A stretch of DNA of 64,000 nucleotides from Chitinophaga sp. H8 (GCF_040567655.1 NZ_JBEXAC010000001.1:124001-188000); one strand, 5' to 3'; positions 1 through 9,627 are shown, counted from the stretch's first letter. Made by a program: numbers and translations. Notes: a model not told the origin generated them from the sequence alone.

Positions 1-741
1 TTTTACCATTACAATATCCGCACCTTCTTCAATGTCCATTAAAGTTTCTTTCAGTGCTTCCCTGGTATTGGCATAATCCATCTGGTAGGTTTTCTTATCG
101 CCAAAACCAGGTGCAGAATCCAATGCGTCGCGGAAAGGACCATAAAAGCAGGAAGCATATTTGGCACTATACGCCATGATTCCCACTTTAGTGAAGTTGT
201 TTGCTTCCAGTATGTTACGGATGGCCAGTATACGACCGTCCATCATATCGCTGGGCGCTACAAAGTCGGCACCAGCCTGTGCATGGCTCAGGCTCATCCG
301 GGCCAGTACTTCCACGGTAGCATCGTTTACAATATCACTTCCTTCCACGATACCATCATGTCCGTAGGTAGAGTAAGGGTCCAATGCCACGTCTGTCATA
401 ACTACCATTTCCGGAATGGCTTGTTTGATGGCCCTGATAGCACGCTGCATCAAACCTTCCGGATTCACCGCTTCGGTACCTTTATTATCTTTTAAGTTGT
501 CCGGGCATTTTACAAACAACAATACACTTTTAATACCCAGTGCCCACAACTCTTTCGTTTCTTTTACAGTAAGGTCCAATGACCGTCTGAAATAGCCGGG
601 CATGGATGATATTTCTTCCTGAACATTTTCACCCTCCTCAATAAACAGCGGCGCAATAAAATCACCCGGTTTCAATATGGTTTCCGCCACCATTGCACGA
701 ATGGCAGGAGAAGTTCTCAATATTCTGTTTCTTCTGATCAT
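1..741 (-). CDS. hemB: delta-aminolevulinic acid dehydratase, partial (3' end outside window)
   Basis: HemB condenses two 5-aminolevulinate molecules to porphobilinogen in the cytoplasm. I translated the minus strand by hand: the frame is open from the ATG at 741 to the window edge, 247 codons of a family usually near 325. It begins MIRRNRILRTSPAIRAMV, as HemB proteins do, and contains the active-site segment with the conserved lysine (GIMAYSAKYAS, about residues 188-198) followed by FYGPFRDA. The second half, with the other Schiff-base lysine, lies outside the window, so this is edge truncation and not a broken gene. It is the last visible gene of the leftward hem operon, 45 bp after hemF. 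Confidence 0.95.
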   Translation of the reverse strand, partial: MIRRNRILRTSPAIRAMVAETILKPGDFIAPLFIEEGENVQEEISSMPGYFRRSLDLTVKETKELWALGIKSVLLFVKCPDNLKDNKGTEAVNPEGLMQRAIRAIKQAIPEMVVMTDVALDPYSTYGHDGIVEGSDIVNDATVEVLARMSLSHAQAGADFVAPSDMMDGRILAIRNILEANNFTKVGIMAYSAKYASCFYGPFRDALDSAPGFGDKKTYQMDYANTREALKETLMDIEEGADIVMVK

Positions 742-786
742 ATCTGAATTTTTTTAAGTTCATTCGGCTGCACCGATATTACTGTA

Positions 787-1695
787 TCATACCCATTCCC
801 GGGGTTTAAGATATTCCAGCAGCATGGCTTCCGGGCTTCCAGCTGCGGGATGGTAATCATATTCCCAACGGGCATGTGGCGGGAGGCTCATTAAAATAGA
901 CTCCGTACGGCCATTTGTTTTTAGTCCGAAAAGTGTTCCCCGGTCGTGTATAAGATTGAACTCTACATAACGTCCGCGTCTGTACGCCTGCCAGTCTACC
1001 TGCGCAGATGTATAGGGGAGATCTTTTCTTTTTTCAACAATGGGCAGGTAAGCCTTCAGGAATGCCTCCCCATTTGCTTTGGAAAAATTAAACAATTCGG
1101 TGGCATTCCGTTTGTCATCCGGACGCAGGTAATCATAAAAAATACCGCCTATACCCCTGGCTTCATTATCCCGGTGTTTATTAATAAAATACTCATCACA
1201 ATGTTTTTTATACATTGGATAGAGGTGTGTGCCAAAAGGATCACAGGCATTTTTGAAAGTGAGGTGAAAATGCCGGCCATCTTCTTCCTGCAGGTAGTAT
1301 GGGGTAAGATCAGCACCACCACCAAACCAGCTATCCTTTAAAGCGCCTTGCTGGTCATATAGTTCAAAATAGCGGAAGTTGGCGTGTACGGTGGGCACAA
1401 AAGGGTTCAGCGGGTGTATCACCAGTGAAATACCACAAGCCATAAAGTTGCAGTCGCTTACGCCAAACTGTTGCGCCATCACCGGAGGTAAAGCACCATG
1501 TACAATAGAAGTATTGACACCTCCTTTTTCAAACACGTTTCCGTTTGCAATTACCCGGGAGCGGCCACCGCCGCCGCCAGGTCTTTCCCAGCGGTCTTCC
1601 TTAAAAGTGGCTTTTCCGTCAATGTTTTCCAGCGCCCCGCAAATTTCATCCTGCAGGCGGTGGATCAATGCTATAAAATCGTCTTTGATAGACAT
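787..1695 (-). CDS. hemF: oxygen-dependent coproporphyrinogen-III oxidase
   Basis: HemF oxidatively decarboxylates coproporphyrinogen III to protoporphyrinogen IX using O2, in the cytoplasm. The 302-residue protein has full family length. It carries the hallmark NPFVPTVHANFRYFE (about 97-111) and FGGGADLTPYY (about 124-134) segments. The ATG at 1695 lies 3 bp after the hemE stop, so the two are probably translationally linked. With the HemY-type oxidase downstream in the pathway, HemF indicates the protoporphyrin-dependent branch rather than the coproporphyrin-dependent one. An oxygen-requiring enzyme here suggests an aerobic lifestyle; no oxygen-independent HemN is seen in the window. Confidence 0.97.
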   Translation of the reverse strand: MSIKDDFIALIHRLQDEICGALENIDGKATFKEDRWERPGGGGGRSRVIANGNVFEKGGVNTSIVHGALPPVMAQQFGVSDCNFMACGISLVIHPLNPFVPTVHANFRYFELYDQQGALKDSWFGGGADLTPYYLQEEDGRHFHLTFKNACDPFGTHLYPMYKKHCDEYFINKHRDNEARGIGGIFYDYLRPDDKRNATELFNFSKANGEAFLKAYLPIVEKRKDLPYTSAQVDWQAYRRGRYVEFNLIHDRGTLFGLKTNGRTESILMSLPPHARWEYDYHPAAGSPEAMLLEYLKPREWV

Positions 1696-1698
1696 AAT

Positions 1699-2727
1699 TT
1701 ATCCGTTTGCTTTTACAGTATCTACAAATGCGCGGGCATGATCTACCGGAACATTTGGTAAAATGCCATGGCCCAGGTTAGCAATATAGCGTTGATTACC
1801 GAAGCCTTTCATCATTGTTTTCACTGCTTTTTCAATTTCCGGTATCGGAGATAATAATCTGGCAGGATCAAAATTTCCCTGTAGGGTGACGTTTTCCCCC
1901 GCAAATTGTCTGGCCAGGTGAGGAGGAATGCACCAATCCACGCCCAGGCCATGAGCACCGGTAGCTGCCATATCTTCCAGGGCAAACCAGGCTCCTTTGG
2001 CAAATACAATGGTAGGGCACACCGTTTTCAGGGCTGCTACTATCTGACGGATATACTGAAGCGAAAAAGTTTCAAAGTCCTGCGGGCTGAGTAAGCCCCC
2101 CCAGGAGTCAAATATCTGTACACAATCCGCCCCTGCTTTTACCTGTGCTTTCAGATAAGCGATGGTGGTGTCTGTGATCATTTGCAGCAACTGATGCGCC
2201 ACAGCGGGTTGCTGAAAACAAAACGCTTTGGCTTCATCAAATGTTTTAGAGCCTTTGCCCTGTACCATATAGCACAGCAGTGTCCATGGCGCACCTGCAA
2301 AACCTATCAGTGGTACTTTACCGTCCAGTGTTTTTTTAGTCAGGCTCAATGCGTCAAATACATAATGCAGTGAATCGTTTACATCAGGAACAGATAAACG
2401 TTGAAGATCTGCTGCACCCTTGATAGGGGAAGGTAATAACGGGCCTACCTTTTCCACCAGCTGCACTTCCATGCCCATGGCCTGAGGTACTACGAGGATA
2501 TCGGAAAAGATGATGGCTGCATCTACGCCCACCTGATCTACCGGCATAACGGTTATTTCTGTAGCCAGTTCAGGGTTTTGGCAGCGCTCAAAGAAGGAAT
2601 ATTTTTCCCGCAGTTTGATATAATCCGGTAAATAACGGCCGGCCTGACGCATCATCCATACGGGAGTACGCGAAGTTTGTTCACCTCTCAGGGCTTTTAG
2701 CAGCAAATCGTTCTTAAGTACGCTCAT
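1699..2727 (-). CDS. hemE: uroporphyrinogen decarboxylase
   Basis: HemE removes four acetate carboxyls from uroporphyrinogen III to give coproporphyrinogen III. The 342-residue protein has normal family length and shows the N-terminal substrate-binding signature ([16 protein letters not shown], about 21-36) and [10 protein letters not shown] near residue 143. It sits 8 bp after hemD and 3 bp before hemF in one leftward transcription unit. Nothing unusual is seen. Confidence 0.97.
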   Translation of the reverse strand: MSVLKNDLLLKALRGEQTSRTPVWMMRQAGRYLPDYIKLREKYSFFERCQNPELATEITVMPVDQVGVDAAIIFSDILVVPQAMGMEVQLVEKVGPLLPSPIKGAADLQRLSVPDVNDSLHYVFDALSLTKKTLDGKVPLIGFAGAPWTLLCYMVQGKGSKTFDEAKAFCFQQPAVAHQLLQMITDTTIAYLKAQVKAGADCVQIFDSWGGLLSPQDFETFSLQYIRQIVAALKTVCPTIVFAKGAWFALEDMAATGAHGLGVDWCIPPHLARQFAGENVTLQGNFDPARLLSPIPEIEKAVKTMMKGFGNQRYIANLGHGILPNVPVDHARAFVDTVKANG

Positions 2728-2735
2728 TGTTGTAA

Positions 2736-3461
2736 TTAATATTGTTCAAAGTATGAAACGGTCGTTTGTACCATTTGTTCGGCACTGGTAGCCGTGCTTA
2801 TAATAATCTTATTGCTGGTAAATGCACGGAGTGCATCTGCAGTAGTGGTGCCTATGGCAAAACAAACAGTGGACGGTGCCAGGGTGTTCTGCGAAAAAAA
2901 GCTCTTTACAGCGCTGGGGCTAAAGAACAGGATGCCATCGTAATGGGTGGTGTCTTTAACCGGGGTAGCAATGGTTTCATATACCACATATTCTTCAACA
3001 GTAATACCATTTTCCCGTAACATGCCAGGGAGTTCATCCCGGCGCTGGTTGCCACAAAAGAAAAGGACTTTATCCACTTTGCCGTGTTGTATGATGTGCT
3101 GAGCCAGGTGTTTACCATAGCCGGCAGTAGCAAGTACCTGTTCTTTGGAAAAATGTTCCTGTACTTCTTGCAGGGTGGCTGTTTCCAGGCAGAATATTTT
3201 CCATCCGGGAGCTTTGCTGCCTTTTGAATCAGCTGGCAGGTAGTGATTCGCAACCGCCAAAACGCCGCTGGTGCTGGTAAATACTACATAGGCGCTGGTA
3301 TTGGCCAACGCTTTTATTTTTTGCTGCATGGCAGCATTGATCACCGGAAGAGTTTTTATAAATGCCTCGCAGCGGATATGCACACCATACCTGTTGGCTT
3401 CAGCAATTAAGCTGTCAGCTAATGGTTTGGTGGATAATATGCTATAATTTTCATTTGGCAT
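2736..3461 (-). CDS. hemD: uroporphyrinogen-III synthase
   Basis: HemD cyclises hydroxymethylbilane to uroporphyrinogen III with inversion of ring D. The family is very divergent in sequence; the call rests on length (241 residues), two Rossmann-like halves, a C-terminal [11 protein letters not shown] segment followed by [11 protein letters not shown], both characteristic of HemD, and on the position between hemC and hemE. The ATG at 3461 lies inside the 3' end of hemC, giving an 11-bp overlap and probable translational coupling. Confidence 0.92.
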   Translation of the reverse strand: MPNENYSILSTKPLADSLIAEANRYGVHIRCEAFIKTLPVINAAMQQKIKALANTSAYVVFTSTSGVLAVANHYLPADSKGSKAPGWKIFCLETATLQEVQEHFSKEQVLATAGYGKHLAQHIIQHGKVDKVLFFCGNQRRDELPGMLRENGITVEEYVVYETIATPVKDTTHYDGILFFSPSAVKSFFSQNTLAPSTVCFAIGTTTADALRAFTSNKIIISTATSAEQMVQTTVSYFEQY

Positions 3462-4371
3462 TTCTTATCTGTGCTACAATTTTATCGCCACCCTGTGCCA
3501 GGATTTCACGGGCAGCGGTTTGTCCCATCGCAGCAGCAGCTGAAACAGGAGCCTGGTGGGAGGTGGTGAAAAATGCCTGCCCATCGAGGCTGCATAATTC
3601 TCCCTGAAAGTATACGGTATCGTTTTGAATATAAGCATGTGCGCTGATAGGGGTGGTGCAACCGCCCATCAGGGTGCGCAGAAAATCGCGTTCAATTTGT
3701 GTACAAAGCGCAGTGGAGGTATGATTCAGCGGTGCACAGGCTTCCAGGCAAAAGGTGTCGTCTTCCCGGCAAACAGCCACTACAGCACCTTGTGCAGGAG
3801 CTGGTAGCATCCAGTCCAGTTCAACGGAGGTGCCTGGTCTTACACCTATCCTTTCCAGTCCGGCAGCTGCAAATATAGCAGCATCCCAGGTTTCCGCCGC
3901 CAGCTTTTGCAGGCGGGTATTTACATTTCCACGAAGGTTATGTATCTGGTGAGCCGGGTAGCGGCGCAGCCATTGAGCTTTCCGCCGTACACTGCTGGTA
4001 GCAATATGGGCGATATAGCCAGGTTGGTCCAGCCAGTCCAGGTTATTTTTATATACCAGCAAATCTTTTACAGGGCCGCGTTCTAAGATAGCAGCATAAG
4101 TAATTTGTTGCGGTAATTGTGTAGGAACGTCTTTCAGGGAATGTACCGCAATATCAATACGGCCATTCAGGAGTGCGATGTCCAGGCTTTTGGTAAAAAT
4201 GCCCTGTACACCTATTTCATACAGCGGCGTAACGAGATCAATATCTCCTTCGCTTTTAATGGGCACCAGTATAGCCTGATGTCCCTGCTGTGCCAGTAAA
4301 TCTTTTACACGGTTGGCCTGCCATAAGGCTAACTGGCTTTCCCTTGTACCTATCCTTATTTCCTTGTCCAT
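3451..4371 (-). CDS. hemC: porphobilinogen deaminase (hydroxymethylbilane synthase)
   Basis: HemC polymerises four porphobilinogens into hydroxymethylbilane on a covalently attached dipyrromethane cofactor. The 306-residue protein has the N-terminal RIGTRESQLALWQ segment (6-18), the basic SVRRKAQWLRR (127-137) and the cofactor-binding cysteine in LMGGCTTPISAHA (Cys238). The start lies 3 bp after the hemA stop, and the 3' end overlaps hemD by 11 bp, so hemA-hemC-hemD are tightly packed. Confidence 0.97.
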   Translation of the reverse strand: MDKEIRIGTRESQLALWQANRVKDLLAQQGHQAILVPIKSEGDIDLVTPLYEIGVQGIFTKSLDIALLNGRIDIAVHSLKDVPTQLPQQITYAAILERGPVKDLLVYKNNLDWLDQPGYIAHIATSSVRRKAQWLRRYPAHQIHNLRGNVNTRLQKLAAETWDAAIFAAAGLERIGVRPGTSVELDWMLPAPAQGAVVAVCREDDTFCLEACAPLNHTSTALCTQIERDFLRTLMGGCTTPISAHAYIQNDTVYFQGELCSLDGQAFFTTSHQAPVSAAAAMGQTAAREILAQGGDKIVAQIRNAK

Positions 4372-4374
4372 GAA

Positions 4375-5628
4375 TTAGTCCTGATTAACGCCGGTCTCAA
4401 AAATATCGTTGATCATCGCAATATACTGCTCGCTCTTGCTGGTGTCTTTACGCACTTTACCTGCCATCAGGTTAATCATCTTCTGTATAATGCGGGAGGA
4501 TACTTCTTCAATATCTTCCTGTTTGTAGTGGGCACCGTTTTTTTGCTGCTGTATTTCCCGGCTATGTATTTCGTGCAGTTTATCTTTTACAGCTTTCAGT
4601 ACCACAGCGTGTTTGCGCATCTTATACCAATAAAGAAATTCGGCCATGTATTCTTCAATAATGGCGGTAGCCTTTGGTACTTCATTGAGGCGCTTTTGCA
4701 GAGTTTCGTCCTGTACTTTGGATAATTCATCTACATTTACCAGTTCCACATGAGGTAAATATCCTACTTCTGCTTCTACGTTAAATGGTATGGAAAGATC
4801 AATAATGAACTTAGGGGATGAAAACTCCAGGTACTGTGCCAGTACGGTGGGGTGAGGTGCATTGGATGCTACCAGGATCACATCTGCTTCCTGCAGTTCT
4901 GTGATCAGGTTTTGATAAGGTGCATATTGTAATCCATGCTGGCAGGCAAAGTCTTCCGCCACCTGCATGGTACGGTTAATCAGGGTGATATTTTTTACAC
5001 CCAGGTATTCTATAATGTTTTTGCAGGTATTGCGGCCTATTTTGCCTACGCCCAGTAAAACAATCTTTTTATTTTTTATATCAGGCACTTTTTTTTCCAG
5101 GTGTCTTACCGCCGCAAAGGCTACAGAAACGGTGCCTGCGCTGAGGTCTGTTTCTGTTTTGATAAGTTTGGATACCTGTAGTACGCTATTGATGAGCCTT
5201 TCCAGGAAACTGCCGAGGCAGCCATGGCTTTTAGCAAATTTAGCAGCATTGCGGATCTGTCCTACGATCTCATAATCTCCCAGGATCTGTGAATCCAGCC
5301 CTGTGCCCACCTGATAGAGGTGCCGGATGGCCTCCTCACCGGATTTGGTATAGGCCAGCTCACGAAACATCTCCATATCTCCGCTGGTTTCTTTGCAAAG
5401 CAGTTCCATTAATTGCGTGGTACTGGCGGCAAAGCCGTATATCTCTGTCCGGTTGCAGGTGGAAAGTATAAAGAGATCCTTTAATTGCACAGCACCTGCA
5501 TGCTCCAGGAGTTGTTCGTATTGCGCCGGATTAATGGCAAATAGTCCCCTGATAGCAGCATCTGTTTTCTTATAGTTGATCCCAACAATATGAAAATTGG
5601 TTATATCTTTTGTCTGACTGACCTGCAT
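4375..5628 (-). CDS. hemA: glutamyl-tRNA reductase
   Basis: HemA reduces glutamyl-tRNA(Glu) to glutamate-1-semialdehyde with NADPH, the first and usually controlled step of the C5 heme route. I place the start at the ATG at 5628 (417 residues). An in-frame ATG at 5679 exists, but a -7 promoter box lies at 5652-5659, between the two, so the longer form would start upstream of its own promoter. Seen in the sequence: catalytic cysteine in FILSTCNRTEIYG (Cys58 in this numbering), the NADPH-binding GVGKIGRNT loop and a C-terminal helical dimerisation tail. It is the first gene of the leftward hem operon. GSA aminomutase (hemL) is not in the window. Confidence 0.95.
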   Translation of the reverse strand: MQVSQTKDITNFHIVGINYKKTDAAIRGLFAINPAQYEQLLEHAGAVQLKDLFILSTCNRTEIYGFAASTTQLMELLCKETSGDMEMFRELAYTKSGEEAIRHLYQVGTGLDSQILGDYEIVGQIRNAAKFAKSHGCLGSFLERLINSVLQVSKLIKTETDLSAGTVSVAFAAVRHLEKKVPDIKNKKIVLLGVGKIGRNTCKNIIEYLGVKNITLINRTMQVAEDFACQHGLQYAPYQNLITELQEADVILVASNAPHPTVLAQYLEFSSPKFIIDLSIPFNVEAEVGYLPHVELVNVDELSKVQDETLQKRLNEVPKATAIIEEYMAEFLYWYKMRKHAVVLKAVKDKLHEIHSREIQQQKNGAHYKQEDIEEVSSRIIQKMINLMAGKVRKDTSKSEQYIAMINDIFETGVNQD

Positions 5629-5651
5629 TTCTATTTTATAAGCTTCCGGTG

Positions 5652-5659
5652 CAAAAGTA
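5652..5659 (-). promoter_or_regulatory. -7 promoter box of the hemACDEFB operon
   Basis: Reads TACTTTTG on the minus strand, a match to the Bacteroidota -7 consensus TAnnTTTG. A TTTG lies 17 nt further upstream (5677-5680). The predicted transcript start near 5646 leaves a leader of about 18 nt before the hemA ATG at 5628. Confidence 0.6.
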
Positions 5660-5841
5660 CTTGCAATGGCTGCAAACAAAAGGCCTTAGCTGTCATTAGT
5701 GTGTCATTTCTATACCTGGTAATATCCCATGCGAAAAAATGATTTTTATCAGGTTTTTAAATAGATAAGGTGCATATCCGTTATATCTGTTGATTCAACA
5801 ATTATATGACATTTCATGCAGGTGAAGGCGTTAATAAGATT

Positions 5842-5849
5842 TACTTTTG
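5842..5849 (+). promoter_or_regulatory. -7 promoter box of hemH-hemG
   Basis: Reads TACTTTTG on the plus strand, matching TAnnTTTG, 17 bp before the hemH ATG at 5867. No clear TTTG is seen at -33. It is divergent from the hemA promoter across a 238-bp intergenic region. Confidence 0.55.
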
Positions 5850-5866
5850 TGCAGTAATCTAAAAAA

Positions 5867-6928
5867 ATGATAGTGTCAAAATCTGATGTTGGAATAGTTT
5901 TGATGAATCTGGGATCGCCTGATTCTACGGCAGTGCCGGATGTAAAACGTTACCTGATGGAATTCCTGATGGACGAAAAGGTAATTGATTATCCTTATCT
6001 GCTGCGTTGGTTGCTGGTGGGTGGGATCATTGTACCGGGCCGGGCTGCTAAATCGGCAGAAGCCTATCGCTCTATCTGGTGGGAAGAGGGTTCACCATTG
6101 GTGGTATTGACCCAGCAACTGCAAAAAGCGGTACAGCATGATATGGAAATGCCTGTGGAAATAGCCATGCGCTATGGTAATCCTTCTCCTGCTGATGCGT
6201 ACGACAAGCTATTACAACAAAACCCCCACCTGAAAGAGGTGATTTTACTGCCTTTGTATCCACATTATGCGATGTCTTCTTTCGAAACAGCAGTAGAATA
6301 TGCACAATTACAGCACAGGAAGAAAAATTGCAAGTTTAAATTAACAATAGTAAAGCCTTTTTACGAGGAGCCGGATTATATCAATGCGATGGCGGAAAGC
6401 ATGCGGCCTTATCTTCAGCAGGAGTTTGACCAGGTGTTATTCAGCTACCACGGACTACCGGCCAGGCACATACGTAAAGGAGATCCTACCGGCAAACATT
6501 GCCTGAAGGTGGAAGATTGTTGCCATGTAGCATCCCCTGCACATAACTTTTGTTACCGTCATCAGGTAACCCGTACTACCGAGTTGGTAGCAGAAAAGCT
6601 GGGGCTGCCCCGTGAAAAATGGGCGATCTCTTTCCAGTCAAGGCTGGGGCGTGAAGAGTGGCTGAAACCGGCAACGGTAGACCGTCTGGAACATTTGCCT
6701 AAAGAAGGCGTGAAGAAATTGCTGATTGTATGCCCGGCATTTGTATCTGATTGTCTGGAAACGCTGGAAGAAATTGCGATTGCAGGAAAAGAGCTGTTTA
6801 TCCATAGCGGAGGCGACAGTTTTACCATGATCCCCTGTATGAACATCCACCCTTTGTGGGTACAGTCGGTGGTAAAGTGGTGTAAAGGTATTGTGGCCGG
6901 AGATGAGAAGATGCTGGTGAAGCAGTAA
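5867..6928 (+). CDS. hemH: ferrochelatase
   Basis: Inserts Fe2+ into protoporphyrin IX to make protoheme. The 353-residue protein begins with VGIVLMNLGSPDS and has LLPLYPHYAMSSFETA (about 127-142) and the active-site histidine segment LFSYHGLPARH (about 191-201), followed later by SFQSRLGREEWLKP. Four cysteines are clustered just after the active-site histidine (Cys212, Cys218, Cys219, Cys229; spacing C-x5-C-C-x9-C), which could ligate an iron-sulfur cluster as in a known subset of bacterial ferrochelatases; that is inference. It is the first gene of the rightward heme unit, with hemG 93 bp behind. Confidence 0.96.
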   Translation: MIVSKSDVGIVLMNLGSPDSTAVPDVKRYLMEFLMDEKVIDYPYLLRWLLVGGIIVPGRAAKSAEAYRSIWWEEGSPLVVLTQQLQKAVQHDMEMPVEIAMRYGNPSPADAYDKLLQQNPHLKEVILLPLYPHYAMSSFETAVEYAQLQHRKKNCKFKLTIVKPFYEEPDYINAMAESMRPYLQQEFDQVLFSYHGLPARHIRKGDPTGKHCLKVEDCCHVASPAHNFCYRHQVTRTTELVAEKLGLPREKWAISFQSRLGREEWLKPATVDRLEHLPKEGVKKLLIVCPAFVSDCLETLEEIAIAGKELFIHSGGDSFTMIPCMNIHPLWVQSVVKWCKGIVAGDEKMLVKQ

Positions 6929-7021
6929 GGAGGAATGGCCTGATCCGGCTGGAAGTGCAGCACACCGTGCAGCAAGCCATTTGCAGGCATGGTGTATAAC
7001 TAGGAGTAACAAGCTTAATAT

Positions 7022-8368
7022 ATGAAGGAACAGCCCGTTTTAATCGTAGGTGCCGGGATTTCCGGCTTGAGTATCGCATATGAGCTGCAAAAGCAGCAGA
7101 TTCCATATACCGTGCTGGAAGCTGGCCCGGATGCAGGGGGCGTTATACAATCTTTTCATAAAGATGGTTTTGAGCTGGATGCGGGGCCCAATACCCTGGC
7201 AGCTACGACAGAAACCCTGGCATTTATTCAGGAGCTGGGCCTGACGGATCAGATGCTGGAAGCCACAGCCGCCAGCAAAAAAAGGTACCTGGTAAGAAAT
7301 AGCCAGCTGCATACCATTTCTCCCAATCCGCTGAAAATACTGACCACTGGTTATTTAAGCAGAAATGCCAAATGGAGGCTGTTTACGGAAAGTTTCCGTA
7401 AACCTGTTATTCCTGTGGGAGAAGAATCTGTCGCTAACTTTATCAACCGCCGTTTTGGAAAAGAAATAGCTGATTACTTACTGGATCCGATATTATCCGG
7501 TATTTATGCGGGCAACCTGGACCTGCTGAGTGTAGAAGAAGTATTACCAGCTTTACCTAAGTGGGAAAAGCAATATGGCAGCGTTACCAAAGGGCTGATG
7601 AAGGAAAAAGGCGCTATGGCAGGCCGGAAGATCATTAACTTTAAGGGAGGGAATGGCTTGCTGGTAAAACGTTTGCGGGAGCGCCTGCAAACGCCGGTCC
7701 GGTTTAATTGTACTGTGAGTCACCTGGAGCCGGCTCCGGATGGGTATCTCGTTAAATATACGGACAACGGACAGCCAGCTGAATTAACTGCCCGCCGTGT
7801 TGTTTTTGCCACACCAGCCTATGCTACCGCTGCCAATATCCATCAGCTGGATCCGACAACAGCTGCTAAACTGAACAAAGTGCCTTATCCACGTATGGGG
7901 GTATTGCATCTGGGGTTTGATGCTGCGGCGCTGAAGGCACCTCTGGAAGGATTTGGATTTTTGGTACCCGCTGCAGAAAAAAAGCATTTCTTAGGATCCA
8001 TTTGTAATTCTGCTATTTTCCCGTCCAAAGCACCGGAAGGTAAAATCTTATTTACTGTCTTTATAGGAGGTGCCCGTCAGGAAAAATTGTTTGATGTCAT
8101 GAGCCAGGCAGCGTTACAGGAAAATGTGCTGCGGGAGTTCCGTGAATTGTTGCAATTATCGGATAAGCCGGTTATGCAGCATTTCAGTGTATGGGAGCAT
8201 GCTATACCGCAACTGAATGTGGGGCATGCAGCTATACGCAAAGCGGTAGACACGTTCCAGCAAAAATTCCCTGGTTTACACATCAGTGGGAATTACCTTT
8301 GTGGCGTGGCTATTCCGGCATTATTACAACATGCGAGAACATTGGCGATGGAATTGATGAAAAAATAA
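7022..8368 (+). CDS. hemG: protoporphyrinogen oxidase, FAD-dependent (HemY type)
   Basis: Oxidises protoporphyrinogen IX to protoporphyrin IX with FAD and O2; expected to associate with the inner membrane. The 448-residue protein opens with a dinucleotide-binding fold (VGAGISGLSIAYELQ, about 7-21), then GFELDAGPNTL and the ILSGIYAGNLDLLSVEEVLP segment typical of the HemY family, and ends with the FAD-contacting GNYLCGVAIPALLQHA. HemY relatives in Firmicutes act on coproporphyrinogen, but here hemF and a ferrochelatase of protoporphyrin type point to the protoporphyrin route. The symbol hemG follows common usage for this family in Bacteroidota; hemY is an equally valid name. Confidence 0.92.
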   Translation: MKEQPVLIVGAGISGLSIAYELQKQQIPYTVLEAGPDAGGVIQSFHKDGFELDAGPNTLAATTETLAFIQELGLTDQMLEATAASKKRYLVRNSQLHTISPNPLKILTTGYLSRNAKWRLFTESFRKPVIPVGEESVANFINRRFGKEIADYLLDPILSGIYAGNLDLLSVEEVLPALPKWEKQYGSVTKGLMKEKGAMAGRKIINFKGGNGLLVKRLRERLQTPVRFNCTVSHLEPAPDGYLVKYTDNGQPAELTARRVVFATPAYATAANIHQLDPTTAAKLNKVPYPRMGVLHLGFDAAALKAPLEGFGFLVPAAEKKHFLGSICNSAIFPSKAPEGKILFTVFIGGARQEKLFDVMSQAALQENVLREFRELLQLSDKPVMQHFSVWEHAIPQLNVGHAAIRKAVDTFQQKFPGLHISGNYLCGVAIPALLQHARTLAMELMKK

Positions 8369-8429
8369 TTGCAGGAATTAAATTATAGTTGGCGTTTTTT
8401 CTTTAAATTCCATTATAAATTTCCATCAG

Positions 8430-9560
8430 ATGATTGCAGGCGTACTCAAAGAGAAACCAGGCGAAACGAGAGTGTCGTTAGTTCCGGAAGTAGTAAAGCA
8501 ACTCAGTCAAATGTCGGTAACAGTATGGGTGGAGCAAGGGGCCGGAGCCAGCGCTTTTTATACAGATGACGCCTATATACAAGCCGGCGCAGTCATCAAA
8601 ACTGCGATGGAAATTATAACACAGGCTGACATCCTCTTCAGCCTTCAATTACCTGAAAAAGATTTATGGGAGCAGATACCGGCGGGGAAAGTGCTGATAG
8701 GTGTTTTTCAACCGCTGTATCATACACAGCAGGTAGCACAGTGGGCCGGCAGGGGATTTACTATTTTCAGTCTGGATGCCATTCCCCGCACCACACGCGC
8801 ACAAAGCATGGATGTATTGAGTTCCCAGGCCAATATCGCCGGTTATAAGGCGGTACTGCTGGCCGCGTATGCTTATCCGCGTTATTTTCCCATGTTTATG
8901 ACTGCAGCAGGAAGCATTGCACCCGCTAAAGTGTTGATCTTAGGCGCCGGGGTAGCAGGCCTGCAGGCGATTGCTACAGCCAGAAGACTGGGAGCAGTAG
9001 TGGAAGTATTTGATACCCGCCCAGCTGTAAAAGAAGAGGTGATGAGCCTGGGAGCACGGTTTGTAGAAGTGGAAGGCGCGGCGGATGCTTCAGGTGCCGG
9101 TGGTTATGCAGTAGAACAGAACGAATCCTATCAACTCAAACAGCAGGAGCGGATCGCGGAAAGTGCAGCCAAAGCAGATATTATCATTACCACAGCACAG
9201 ATCCCCGGCAAAGCAGCCCCCGTGTTGATCACCAAAACCATGCTGGATCAGATGCGGCCCGGAGCGGTGATTATTGACCTCGCTGCTGCTACCGGCGGCA
9301 ATACCGAAGTAACCCGGAATGATACTACTGTTGAGTATAAAGGCGTGCATATTATTGGCAATTCCAATCTCCCGGCGGCTATGCCGGCAGATGCCAGTAA
9401 ACTTTATGCGAAGAACGTATTCAACTTTCTCAAATTAATACTGACAAAAGAAGGTGCATTACAACTGAATTTTGAGGACGATATTGTACAAGGAGCCTGT
9501 ATTACGCATAATGGTGAAGTGATGAATGAACGCGTAAAACGGGTGTTGGAAAGTGTGTAG
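8430..9560 (+). CDS. pntAA: NAD(P) transhydrogenase subunit alpha, part 1 (NAD-binding domain)
   Basis: Domain I of the proton-translocating Re/Si-specific transhydrogenase, which uses the proton gradient to reduce NADP+ with NADH. The 376-residue soluble subunit begins IAGVLKEKPGETRVSLVPE, typical of the alanine dehydrogenase/PntA fold. It has the RAQSMDVLSSQANIAGYKAV segment, the NAD-binding LILGAGVAGLQAIATARRLGA and the mobile-loop region. It is split from the membrane part (pntAB), giving a three-gene form rather than the fused PntA of E. coli. It begins 61 bp after hemG. Confidence 0.96.
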   Translation: MIAGVLKEKPGETRVSLVPEVVKQLSQMSVTVWVEQGAGASAFYTDDAYIQAGAVIKTAMEIITQADILFSLQLPEKDLWEQIPAGKVLIGVFQPLYHTQQVAQWAGRGFTIFSLDAIPRTTRAQSMDVLSSQANIAGYKAVLLAAYAYPRYFPMFMTAAGSIAPAKVLILGAGVAGLQAIATARRLGAVVEVFDTRPAVKEEVMSLGARFVEVEGAADASGAGGYAVEQNESYQLKQQERIAESAAKADIIITTAQIPGKAAPVLITKTMLDQMRPGAVIIDLAAATGGNTEVTRNDTTVEYKGVHIIGNSNLPAAMPADASKLYAKNVFNFLKLILTKEGALQLNFEDDIVQGACITHNGEVMNERVKRVLESV

Positions 9561-9627
9561 GTAGTGTGGTTCATGTTGGTTCACCGGCTATAAATGTTAA
9601 TTGATCACTCATTAATTTATACCTGAG

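Noticed and set aside
1..741. hemB as a truncated pseudogene
   Set aside because: The frame is open and conserved to the window edge; truncation is due to the window limits.
5629..5679. Longer hemA with start at 5679
   Set aside because: The extra residues would be encoded upstream of and across the -7 promoter box and do not resemble HemA N-termini.
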